In this document: piece after piece, positions 36,648 through 44,643 of the stretch | Numbering within the stretch: position 1 is the stretch's first letter | Layout: each line of letters opens with the position of its first letter | Assembly (NCBI GenBank): GCA_028287505.1 | Contig: JAQBPN010000103.1 | Coordinates: forward strand, 1 to 64,000 | Direction of reading: 5' to 3' | DNA from: Fibrobacterota bacterium | GTDB taxonomy: Bacteria > Fibrobacterota > Fibrobacteria > UBA11236 | Length of the DNA stretch: 64,000 bases | Translations under genes and position numbers: made by a program | Notes under the pieces: generated by a model | What the model was told of the DNA's origin: nothing | Database searches by the model: none | What the model saw: only the letters and a program-made list of their open reading frames with translations

Positions 36648-38423
36648 ATGCGTCTAGGCGCTCAAACGGCATTTTTCGGGTTGATGATGGGGCTGGCCTC
36701 ATCGGGTTGGTCTGTGGATCTGGGGACCTACAAGGGTTGCGCGGCCACGGACAATGATTTTGCGATGACGAAGATATTCCAGGGTCCGGTTCCCTCTTCC
36801 GGCGGGGACAACTCCGCCAACTCGGTGCTCAAGGTGTCGTTCGACGCCCAGCCGAACAACGTCGTCGACGTCTACTTCATCCAGAAGTGGGGCGCCATCA
36901 GCCGCTACAACGGCGCGGCCAAGACCGTCGACGTGCTGGGCACCCTGAACGCCAACCATAAGGGCGAACAGGGGCTGATCGGCATCGCCCTGGATCCGAA
37001 TTTCAAGACCAACCGTTACATCTACGTGAACTACTCCTTCGTGGAAGCCGGAAACACCTACGCCTTCCGCATCTCCCGGTTCACCCTGGGCGCGGGAGCC
37101 GCGGGCAAAATCGACATGGCTTCGGAAAAGATCCTGATCAAGATCCCCTGCCAGAACAATGACTGGCATACCGCCGGGGCCATGCTGTTCGACGCCTACG
37201 GCGATCTGTTCTGCAACATCGGCGACAACCAGCAATCCGAAGGGACCGCGGGGAATACGGCGGATCTCCGCGGCGGCATCATTCGCATCCACCCGGACGA
37301 TTCCCCCAAAGGCTATTCCATTCCCAAGGGCAATTTCGGCGAAGTGATGGCCGCGTCCTTCAAGACGGCGGGCAACACCACCGTGGCCGCGCAGTACGCG
37401 GATACGAGCATGGTCAAGGCGGAGATCTTCGTGAAGGGCACGCGCAACGCCTATACGTTGGGCATGGATCCGGTCCGCCGCTGGATCGCCTGGGGCGAAG
37501 TGGGACCCGATCAGGGCAAGGTTTCCGAGGAATACAACATGGTCAAGGCGCCCGTATTCGGCGGATGGCCCTACTTCGCGGGCGCGGAAAACATGGGCGC
37601 GGGCTCTCCCTCCGGAGGCCCGGCCGGCGGTCCCTACGGCACCGCGGTACCGTTGATGCCTAACCCGAATGCGATCATGAACAACTTCGCGGGCATCAAA
37701 GGCGTCAAGACTCTGCCCCCCAACCACAACCCCATCTTCGTGAAAAACCAGTCCTGCGCCATGGGCGGGCCGATTTTCGTCTATGACGGCGCCAATACTT
37801 CATCCACCCAATTCCCTCCCCAATTCAACCATAAGTGGATCCTCAGCGATTGCAATGGTTCCGGTTATGGTTACCGCCTCTTGTCTTTCGACGCCGCGGG
37901 CGATACGGTCGTGGGCGGGGACGCCCTCAAGATCTTCGCCGGCGCCAATGCCCCCAAAACCGTGGGCCTGGTGGACATGAAACAAGGTCCGGATGGATCG
38001 CTTTACATCGTGGACTGGGGCGGGGGCGCAATCTACAGGATGGATTACACCGGTACCTGCAAGGATGCGACCCTGCTGAAGGATAAGACCGGATGCGCGG
38101 ATGCCACCGCCAAGAATTACGACGCTTCGATTCCCGCGGCCTACAATGATCCCAGGCTCTGCCAGTTCGGGACCTCGCTGGTACCGGGCCGCATCTTCAC
38201 CGAGAATCCCATTCTGGTCAGCGGCCGCACCGTTACGGTTTCCCTTCAGGGTGGATATGAACTCCGCGTGCTGGATGTTTCCGGACGGGTGGCGTATTCC
38301 ATGAGCGGCGAAGGCAACAAGACCTACGCGCTGCCCGGGCTCAAGCAATCCGGCGTCTATCATGTGGAAGTCAAGGGAAGCGAAGGCGTGTTCACGAGCC
38401 GATTGTTGAACGTGACCCCGTGA
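36648..38423 (+). CDS. Secreted PQQ-type sugar (glucose/sorbosone) dehydrogenase (2)
   Basis: 591 residues; signal peptide about 1-22. It is a paralogue of the enzyme at 30784, with 'GEQGLIGIALDPNFKTNRYIYVNYSF', 'WHTAGAMLFDAYGDLFCNIGDNQQ', 'FVKGTRNAYTLGMDP' and 'WGEVGPDQGKVSEEYN'. Compared with the first copy it has longer inter-blade loops and a Gly/Pro-rich insertion near residue 320. A Cys-containing segment ('CKDATLLKDKTGCADATAKNYD') precedes the sorting-like tail. Located directly after the diheme cytochrome gene, supporting a dehydrogenase-cytochrome electron path. Confidence 0.85.
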   Translation: MRLGAQTAFFGLMMGLASSGWSVDLGTYKGCAATDNDFAMTKIFQGPVPSSGGDNSANSVLKVSFDAQPNNVVDVYFIQKWGAISRYNGAAKTVDVLGTLNANHKGEQGLIGIALDPNFKTNRYIYVNYSFVEAGNTYAFRISRFTLGAGAAGKIDMASEKILIKIPCQNNDWHTAGAMLFDAYGDLFCNIGDNQQSEGTAGNTADLRGGIIRIHPDDSPKGYSIPKGNFGEVMAASFKTAGNTTVAAQYADTSMVKAEIFVKGTRNAYTLGMDPVRRWIAWGEVGPDQGKVSEEYNMVKAPVFGGWPYFAGAENMGAGSPSGGPAGGPYGTAVPLMPNPNAIMNNFAGIKGVKTLPPNHNPIFVKNQSCAMGGPIFVYDGANTSSTQFPPQFNHKWILSDCNGSGYGYRLLSFDAAGDTVVGGDALKIFAGANAPKTVGLVDMKQGPDGSLYIVDWGGGAIYRMDYTGTCKDATLLKDKTGCADATAKNYDASIPAAYNDPRLCQFGTSLVPGRIFTENPILVSGRTVTVSLQGGYELRVLDVSGRVAYSMSGEGNKTYALPGLKQSGVYHVEVKGSEGVFTSRLLNVTP

Positions 38424-38424
38424 T

Positions 38425-39204
38425 TTGATTTCCCCCGGACTGGATCCTGCCCTGCTTTCGAGGCGCTTTGCAAAGGCCTCGAAGCGCCTTCCCTCGGCGG
38501 CGGCAGGGTTATTATGGCTCGGCTTTCTGCTGTCCGCCTGCTCCCTCTTCACCGGTGAAAATGACCGCGACGATCCGCCTCCCGCCGACGGGAGTCCGAT
38601 CGCATTCGGAAATTTCCGGGAAGGGACGACCTGGAAGTATGCCATCCATTGGGTTCGATCGGGAAATTGCACCGGCGACAGGATCCGGACCATCCAACTC
38701 CAGAAGGTCGTCCCGGAAAACGGCTCCCGCCTGCTCGTCTACAAATGGTCCGATGTCGCAGGGGTTCCGGATTCGGCGGAGGGCTCGCGTCCCAATTGCG
38801 ATAGCGTCGGCCTGGGCGATAGATACGATTCAGTCCGCCTTGATTCACTATCCAGGTATGAAATCCCGGACACGGTCGGCGATGCCAAGGGCTACGGAGA
38901 CCTGAGGCAGATGTCGTTTTTCCAAATCAAGCGCATCCCCACGGACACGATTGCCATGGCCCTCTGCGGAGGCGCGGAAGGCAGACTGGTAGGGAAGGTT
39001 TTCGTCGAGAGCCGGGACCGGGTCGCCATCATCGATACCACGGCCTGCCTGAACGGATCGGAGGACAGCCTTTCCTATTCACGCTACGTGCAGGATATCG
39101 GCTTGCTCAGGAAACGCTGGGGCTATCGCGATGAGGGAGTCCTCATCGATTACACCGATATCAGGCTGCTGGAGTTCGACGGGAGACCCGTCACCGGCGG
39201 GTAG
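38425..39204 (+). CDS. Hypothetical lipoprotein
   Basis: 259 residues if translation begins at TTG 38425, one base after the sugar-dehydrogenase stop; no ATG precedes the hydrophobic segment. The lipobox L36-S-A-C39 follows a basic, hydrophobic leader. The mature part begins with an Asp/Pro-rich linker and then beta-rich sequence with paired Cys residues; no family is recognised. The one-base gap suggests translational coupling with the dehydrogenase. The start is the least certain point. Confidence 0.65.
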   Translation: MISPGLDPALLSRRFAKASKRLPSAAAGLLWLGFLLSACSLFTGENDRDDPPPADGSPIAFGNFREGTTWKYAIHWVRSGNCTGDRIRTIQLQKVVPENGSRLLVYKWSDVAGVPDSAEGSRPNCDSVGLGDRYDSVRLDSLSRYEIPDTVGDAKGYGDLRQMSFFQIKRIPTDTIAMALCGGAEGRLVGKVFVESRDRVAIIDTTACLNGSEDSLSYSRYVQDIGLLRKRWGYRDEGVLIDYTDIRLLEFDGRPVTGG

Positions 39205-39246
39205 TTTATGCGGCCGGGCTTCCATGACGGAAGCGAAGCGGGCCCG

Positions 39247-41199
39247 TCAGGGCTGGACCAGCACCCGGTTCAGCGAGAATGCTCCCTTGCGGCTGTCGAT
39301 CCGTATGGTGTGCACTCCCGCCTCCAGGTGCACGGTGATCGTGGCGGTGTTCCAGGCGGCTCCAGGGGCCATGTCCATGGGGCTGACCAGCCCTCCCGGA
39401 AGGACGGAAATCCCGAGCTGGGAAGCCGCATCGCTCTGGTAGCGGATCTCCAGTTTGTAATCCGCGGTTGAATCCATTTGCACCTGGTAATCCGCCCAGC
39501 TCCCGGGCCCGTTCCAGGTCGTCACCTCATCCAGTTCGGTCCGGTTGGAATCGACCTTCACGTTGAACGAAGCGCTGTAGGCTTCCGCTTCAAAGCCTCC
39601 CGCCAGAGCCCAGGGATGGTAGGCCGTGGAGTTGGCCACGGTGGCGTAGAATTCCTCTTCCATGGCATGCCAGTTATTGGCGGAGGCGGGAATGTCCACG
39701 AAATCATACGGGGCGGGAACCGACAGATCGGCCACCATGGGCGGGGCCTTGAGATTGGCGGAGCGGGCGTCGGACCATATCTTCGGGTTGAAAAGGAAGG
39801 TAGCGGGTCCGAAGTCGCCGTATGAGGAGTAGGCCCAACGGGGGGTGCCCGCGACCTTGCTGAATTGCGATCGCAATGCCTCGCCCAGGCGATGGGTCGG
39901 GAAAAGGGCGGGGGATTTCCCGGCGAAAGCCGTGTCCCAGAAGTAATCCCTGGCCCATTCGATGAAACGCGCTTTCTTGGATACCACTGCAAGCGCCAGG
40001 GAATCATCCCTATTGAGGTTGCCGTTGTTCGCGCCGAAAATGACCATGCGGTCGGCGATGGTGGGATCCAGCAACAGGGCTTCCGCCGCCGTGGTCAGAT
40101 TGGCGCCGCTGATCAGGACGAGCGGTTTGGCCGCGGTGGCTTTATGGGCTTCCCGGATCAGGAGCTGGCTGCCCGCGCTGCCGACGGGAACGATGTCCTG
40201 GAGGTTTCCCGACCTGGGCCGGGCCAGTTTCCGGGCCGCTCCCGCCACGGGCACCGTGGTCACGCGCATTCCGCTGTTGCGGGCCAGTTTGATCAAATGT
40301 TCGCAATTGGCCATGTTCCATTGGATGGCCGCGTCCCCTGTGTCCTTGGCATAGCTCACTATGGTCCCGCGCAGGTCCAGATGGCCCATGCTCGCCTTGG
40401 CCCACAGGTAGGCTCCATCCACCACGCTGAGGAAGGTGCCGTTCTCGACGATGACGGGATTGGTGGAGTCCACGCCGGGAATTTCCAGCACGCCGGCGGT
40501 GACTTTGAAGGACTGTTTCAATCCCCGCTGCAGCACGGTCTCCCCGGCGTTGGTGCCGGAACCGGCCGTGAAGGTCACGCCGGATTTCTCCTCCGTGGAG
40601 ACCAGGGGCTCCAGGCCTTCGAAATACAGGGTATAGGTGCCCGGCGGAATGTTGCCGAACGTGTAGACGCCGGTGGCCGCGTCCGCCAGCACGGCCCGTT
40701 CCAGGCCGCGGATGCGCACCAGGGCGGGACCGGGCACGTCGTCGGAAAACCGCACCCGGCCGGTGATGGACCCGACCGGTCTTACCGTCGCGACGGGAAG
40801 TTTGAGAATCTTCTCGGCCTTCTCGAACTTGATCAGGACGGCATGGATTTCCTGATCCCGGGACTCGAGATAATAATCGCCTACGGCCACGGAATCGAAC
40901 GAAAACCGGCCCAGGGAATCGCAGACCGTGTCCATCATCGATCCGCCGGCCAGGGTGACTCCCAGCGTGTCCATGGTGGTGGGATCCCGGCCCAGGTAAT
41001 CGCTGGGCCGCAATTGGATCAGGGCGCCGACCGCCGGCTGGCCGTCTTCGCGCTTGATGACTCCGCTGACCTTCTTACCCGTTTCAGTGTCGATCCACCC
41101 GCCGGCGACCTTCGGGTCTCCGCAAGAGGCCAACGCCAGGATACAGGCCGCCAGCAAAGCGGCCCACGCGGCCATCCGTATCGGAAGCAGGGGGTTCAT
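39247..41199 (-). CDS. Lipoprotein with carboxypeptidase-regulatory-like, nucleoside-hydrolase-like and CBM6-like regions
   Basis: 650 residues. Lipobox 'LALASC' with C26. Residues 35-110 and 145-205 look like carboxypeptidase-regulatory beta-sandwiches ('GSITGRVRFSDD', 'FGNIPPGTYTLYFEG'). The central part (about 235-430) resembles the inosine/uridine nucleoside-hydrolase fold ('AGSQLLIREAHKATAAKPLVLISGANLTTAAEALLLDP'), but the DxDxxxDD metal site typical of active enzymes is not seen. The end (about 530-650) resembles a CBM6/35 sugar-binding module ('EAEAYSASFNV', 'SWADYQVQMDSTADYKLEIRY'). A cell-surface glycan-binding or hydrolytic protein is inferred. Its start overlaps the stop of the regulator gene (ATGA). 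Confidence 0.7.
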   Translation of the reverse strand: MNPLLPIRMAAWAALLAACILALASCGDPKVAGGWIDTETGKKVSGVIKREDGQPAVGALIQLRPSDYLGRDPTTMDTLGVTLAGGSMMDTVCDSLGRFSFDSVAVGDYYLESRDQEIHAVLIKFEKAEKILKLPVATVRPVGSITGRVRFSDDVPGPALVRIRGLERAVLADAATGVYTFGNIPPGTYTLYFEGLEPLVSTEEKSGVTFTAGSGTNAGETVLQRGLKQSFKVTAGVLEIPGVDSTNPVIVENGTFLSVVDGAYLWAKASMGHLDLRGTIVSYAKDTGDAAIQWNMANCEHLIKLARNSGMRVTTVPVAGAARKLARPRSGNLQDIVPVGSAGSQLLIREAHKATAAKPLVLISGANLTTAAEALLLDPTIADRMVIFGANNGNLNRDDSLALAVVSKKARFIEWARDYFWDTAFAGKSPALFPTHRLGEALRSQFSKVAGTPRWAYSSYGDFGPATFLFNPKIWSDARSANLKAPPMVADLSVPAPYDFVDIPASANNWHAMEEEFYATVANSTAYHPWALAGGFEAEAYSASFNVKVDSNRTELDEVTTWNGPGSWADYQVQMDSTADYKLEIRYQSDAASQLGISVLPGGLVSPMDMAPGAAWNTATITVHLEAGVHTIRIDSRKGAFSLNRVLVQP

Positions 41200-42026
41200 A
41201 GTTTCCCCCCCTGGAGGTCGCTCAAGGGAATGGCGGCGATGGTCAGTTGGTAAACCCTGTCCGGATTCTCGTCGCGGCTGACCACTTCCATCAGATGGGC
41301 GCGGAAGTCGCGGATCTTGTTGACGACCAGTTCGAAGGTGGCCCGGGAGACCCCCATGGTGGAGGAGGAAATGGTCCGCTCCTCGGCCCGGCTCCGTTCG
41401 AAGGTTTCGATTGCCAATTGCATCATGCGGATCTGCCAGCGGATGACCTGGAAATCCTGCACCGCAGGCCCGGTGCTGAGCACGGGATCCACCTGCAGGT
41501 ATTTTCCGTTCTGCCGATCCAGGAAACCCAGTTCCAGCAGGAGCTTCACGGAAGCCTCCGCCTTCGCGGCCGTGATGGGAGGAGTCACCATTTTGCCGAG
41601 GCGCGCGAAATCATCGCCGAAATCGCGCATGGTCACCAGCTCGCGGACCACGCAATGGTGGAACTCCTGGAAGAACTCGAGCTGGTTCTTCTTGATATGC
41701 GGCACGTTCCGGTATTTTTGCAAGGCGAGCATTTTTTCGAAAAAGATGCTCTTCTCGGCCGGAGTCCTGCCCTGGTTGAAGAATACCAGGCTTTCGAAAT
41801 ACTCCGCTTCCTTTTCCTTGAGCCTGAGCGCCTGGCAAATCTTGATCAAGGTCTTCTGGCTCAGGTTGCGCTTGCCGTCGATGACGAACTTGAAATAGGA
41901 AGAGGAATTGATGCCCGCGCGCTCCGCCAGCAGGCGATAGGAAAAGCCAGGGTGGGTGGCTTTGTTCCTTTCGTAGTAGTCCTTGAGGAATTGCCGGTAA
42001 TCGGAGTAGGAGTAGATATCGTTCAT
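41196..42026 (-). CDS. TIGR02147/DUF4423-family predicted transcriptional regulator
   Basis: 276 residues beginning 'MNDIYSYSDYRQFLKDYYE' with 'FSYRLLAERAGINSSSYFKFVIDGKRNLSQKTLIKICQAL', an HTH-like N-terminus, then 'YFESLVFFNQ' and a helical C-terminal domain with 'GVSRATFELVVNKIRDFRAHLM'. These are hallmarks of the TIGR02147 family, abundant in Fibrobacter and Bdellovibrio relatives and predicted to be regulators. It is the first gene of a two-gene operon with the sugar-binding lipoprotein. Palindrome copy 3 lies 104 bp upstream of its start, which makes it a candidate for recognising that motif (inference). Confidence 0.88.
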   Translation of the reverse strand: MNDIYSYSDYRQFLKDYYERNKATHPGFSYRLLAERAGINSSSYFKFVIDGKRNLSQKTLIKICQALRLKEKEAEYFESLVFFNQGRTPAEKSIFFEKMLALQKYRNVPHIKKNQLEFFQEFHHCVVRELVTMRDFGDDFARLGKMVTPPITAAKAEASVKLLLELGFLDRQNGKYLQVDPVLSTGPAVQDFQVIRWQIRMMQLAIETFERSRAEERTISSSTMGVSRATFELVVNKIRDFRAHLMEVVSRDENPDRVYQLTIAAIPLSDLQGGKL

Positions 42027-42403
42027 TGCTGATTCTGTGTCGGTTCTGAATCTAACTCCTGGTCGTTTTCCGGGCTGTCAGATTTCACGAAAATCGTTCA
42101 CCCAAAGCAACCCCAAACCTACAAATTCCGTTCTCATTTGAAAACAAAATCGTATCGTGCACGGATTATGCCGGAGCTTTGGCGGTATATTGCGAAAGGG
42201 AAGGATGCGCGCCTAAAAAGGCCATCTGGACCAAGCCTGCATTGAAGAAATGGGAGTTTTCGCTTCGAAAACCTCCTGCCCGGGAAGACGGAATCGACGC
42301 CGGTCCTGCCGGCGCAACCGCCCTCGGGTTTGGGCTCTTTGATGGCGGTTTTGAGAACAGTGGAAACCGGTATCCAGACGGTCCGGAACCCAGAGGAGAG
42401 CGC
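42027..42403. other. 377-bp divergent intergenic region
   Basis: Lies between the regulator gene and the FG-GAP propeller operon. It holds the palindrome at 42130-42145. An open frame reaches back to about 42179 in the frame of the downstream gene, but it lacks a ribosome-binding site and its composition is not that of a signal peptide, so it is treated as non-coding leader. Confidence 0.6.
42130..42145. promoter_or_regulatory. Palindrome GTTCTCATTTGAAAAC, candidate operator (copy 3)
   Basis: Same 16-bp dyad as at 4561 and 28191, here between the TIGR02147 regulator (104 bp away) and the FG-GAP/DUF1080/GH operon. It differs from copy 2 at one base. Spacing to the leftward start codon is nearly constant across the three copies (104-110 bp). 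Confidence 0.65.
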
Positions 42404-43915
42404 ATGACCCGCATGGACCTGAAGACGATGGGTTTCGCCCTGTCGATTTCCGCCGCGGTCACCCTCTCGGCCGGCCAGACGACCTTCAAGAAGATCCACA
42501 TCACCTCCAGCTACATCGGGGAAGGCCCCAGCGTGGCCGACTTCAACAAGGACGGCAAGCCGGATCTCGCCGCGGGCAACTCCTGGTTCGAGGGGCCGGG
42601 CTTCACGGTCAAGCATAAATTTTCCACCGGCGCCGATACCTACGATCCCGGCAATTCATACGGGTTCAATTACATGGCTTTGAAGAGCCAGGATCTGAAC
42701 AAGGACGGATGGCCCGATCTGATCTTCACCCAGGGCGCCGGCTACTCGGCCGTAACCTACTATGAGAATCCCAAGAACGCGGCCGGGAACTGGAAGTCCG
42801 TCACCCTGGAGACGGGAGTGGTCCACGAGACCGCGCAGATGGCGGATATCTTCAAGGACGGGAAATACGAGTTCGTGCACACCATGAAGGTGGGAACCGG
42901 ATTGCGCATCGGGTACAGCACGCCTTCCGACACGACCGACGCCACCAAGACCTGGACCTTCCATCCCATCAGCGACCCTTCCGTCACCTGGACCAATGAG
43001 TTCGAACATGGTCTGGGTGTGGGCGATATCAATTCGGACGGCCGGAATGATATCGTCATGCAGGATGCATGGTATGAGCAACCGGCTTCCGTGGCCGGAT
43101 ACCCGCTCTGGATCCGCCACGCTTACGATTTCAGCATGCGGAAGGCCGCCGGGGGGTCGCACATGTTCGTCTCGGACGTGGACGGCGACGGCGACAGCGA
43201 TGTGGTGGGCGCCCTGGACGGCCATGGCTGGGGCCTGGCCTGGTTCGAAAACGTCAAGGGGACCGACGGACAGATCACTTTCACGCCCCACAAGATCATG
43301 GGCACCCGCGCCGAGGAAGCCACCTACGGCGCCGCTTTCTCCCAACTGCATTCCCTGGCCTATTTCGACGTGGACGGGGACGGCCTCAAGGATATCGTTT
43401 CCGGCAAGCGCTGGTGGGCGCATATCCATCCCTACAACAATGATCCGGAGGACAGCGCCACGCCGGTGCTGTACTGGTTCAAATGCACGCGCGGCGCGAC
43501 GGGAACCACATTCAAGCCCATCCTGATCGATACCGCTTCCGGTTCCGGCTGCAACCTGGAGACCGTGGACATGAACGGGGACGGCGTCCAGGACATCGAG
43601 GTCAGTTCCAAGGCCGGCACCAACGTCTTTCTGGTGCAACGCAGCGGCAGCGGCATCCTGGCCGCGCGCGCTCCCAACCTCCGTCCTCTCTTCCTGGAAG
43701 TGCAGCCCGACGCCGGGCAGCTTCTGATCGCCATCCGCAGCCTGCAACCCCGGGCCGGGTCCGGAACCGCTCTGGTGCTGGACAGCAGGGGGAAGGAGGT
43801 CGTCCGGCTCAGGGTGGAGAACCGTCCGGGCCAGCTTTCCGACAAGGCCTTCTGGAACGGCCGGGATGCCGCCGGCAAACCGGTGGGCAATGGAACCTAT
43901 TTCTTTTCGAATTGA
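42404..43915 (+). CDS. Secreted FG-GAP/VCBS-repeat propeller protein with FlgD-like C-terminal domain
   Basis: 503 residues from ATG 42404 (GAGGAGAG upstream). A signal peptide covers about 1-25. At least five calcium-binding FG-GAP/VCBS loops are visible: 'ADFNKDGKPDLAAG', 'QDLNKDGWPDLIF', 'GDINSDGRNDIVM', 'SDVDGDGDSDVVG', 'FDVDGDGLKDIVSG', 'VDMNGDGVQDIEV'. The C-terminus 'LSDKAFWNGRDAAGKPVGNGTYFF' is a FlgD/Ig-like sorting-type module. Such propellers mediate carbohydrate or surface binding. First gene of an operon with the DUF1080 and GH71/99-like genes. Confidence 0.86.
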   Translation: MTRMDLKTMGFALSISAAVTLSAGQTTFKKIHITSSYIGEGPSVADFNKDGKPDLAAGNSWFEGPGFTVKHKFSTGADTYDPGNSYGFNYMALKSQDLNKDGWPDLIFTQGAGYSAVTYYENPKNAAGNWKSVTLETGVVHETAQMADIFKDGKYEFVHTMKVGTGLRIGYSTPSDTTDATKTWTFHPISDPSVTWTNEFEHGLGVGDINSDGRNDIVMQDAWYEQPASVAGYPLWIRHAYDFSMRKAAGGSHMFVSDVDGDGDSDVVGALDGHGWGLAWFENVKGTDGQITFTPHKIMGTRAEEATYGAAFSQLHSLAYFDVDGDGLKDIVSGKRWWAHIHPYNNDPEDSATPVLYWFKCTRGATGTTFKPILIDTASGSGCNLETVDMNGDGVQDIEVSSKAGTNVFLVQRSGSGILAARAPNLRPLFLEVQPDAGQLLIAIRSLQPRAGSGTALVLDSRGKEVVRLRVENRPGQLSDKAFWNGRDAAGKPVGNGTYFFSN

Positions 43916-43926
43916 TGGGAGCGGCT

Positions 43927-44640
43927 ATGTTACCTAGGCTCATACTCGGACTCGCCCTGGGCGTTCTCGCGCAACAGGCGGGAGCGCAGACCTATCAGCG
44001 CATCTTCGACGGCGTTTCCCTGAAAGGCTGGCACCAGACCGGAAAGGGATCCTGGACGGTCGTGGACAGCGTTCTGATCGGGACCATGGCCACGGGAAAC
44101 CCCGAGGGCTATCTCATCAGCGATCTCACCGCCAAGGATTTCTCCCTGCGTCTCAAGTTCATGTGGGCCAAGGGAAACAGCGGCATCAATTTCCGCAATG
44201 AGCAGAAGGGTGACCTGGCCATGGGAATCCAGGTGGATCTCGAAGGCGGCGGGACTTCCGGTTGCCTTTACGACAACGTGAAGGGAGCCTATGTGGCCAA
44301 GAGCGACAGCATCGCCAAATGGTACAAGGCAAACGAGTGGAACGATTTGCTCCTCGACGCCAAGGGGACCAAGATCATGGTGAGCCTCAACGGCAAGAAG
44401 ACGGTTGAGTATACGGACGTAGGAGGCCGCAGCGAAGGCGTATTCGCATTCCAGTTCCATGTAGGCCAGGTCATGGACGTCAGATTCAAGGATATCGAAA
44501 TGCTCGACTATACGAAACCGGTCTCCCTGGCGGATCCGGCCAGGCCCAGGTCCCGGCGCATAAGCTCCGGGCGCGCCGGATACGGACATGTCGTCCTGCC
44601 GGCGGAAGATCGGGAAGTCAACGGAAAGAGAGTCCGGTAA
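43927..44640 (+). CDS. Secreted DUF1080 protein (3-keto-disaccharide hydrolase-like)
   Basis: 237 residues from ATG 43927, chosen because GGGAG lies 5 bases upstream; an ATG at 43914 overlapping the previous stop is possible. A signal peptide covers about 1-20. The family signature is plain: 'RIFDGVSLKGWHQTGKGSWTVVDSVLIG', 'DFSLRLKFMWAKGNSGINFRNEQ', 'EWNDLLLDAKGTKIMVSLNGKKTVEYTD', 'GVFAFQFHVGQVMDVRFKDIEM'. Members include 3-keto-disaccharide hydrolases with a concanavalin-like fold. Together with the ThuA-like proteins and sugar dehydrogenases nearby it supports a 3-keto-glycoside pathway (inference). Confidence 0.9.
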   Translation: MLPRLILGLALGVLAQQAGAQTYQRIFDGVSLKGWHQTGKGSWTVVDSVLIGTMATGNPEGYLISDLTAKDFSLRLKFMWAKGNSGINFRNEQKGDLAMGIQVDLEGGGTSGCLYDNVKGAYVAKSDSIAKWYKANEWNDLLLDAKGTKIMVSLNGKKTVEYTDVGGRSEGVFAFQFHVGQVMDVRFKDIEMLDYTKPVSLADPARPRSRRISSGRAGYGHVVLPAEDREVNGKRVR

Positions 44641-44643
44641 TCC

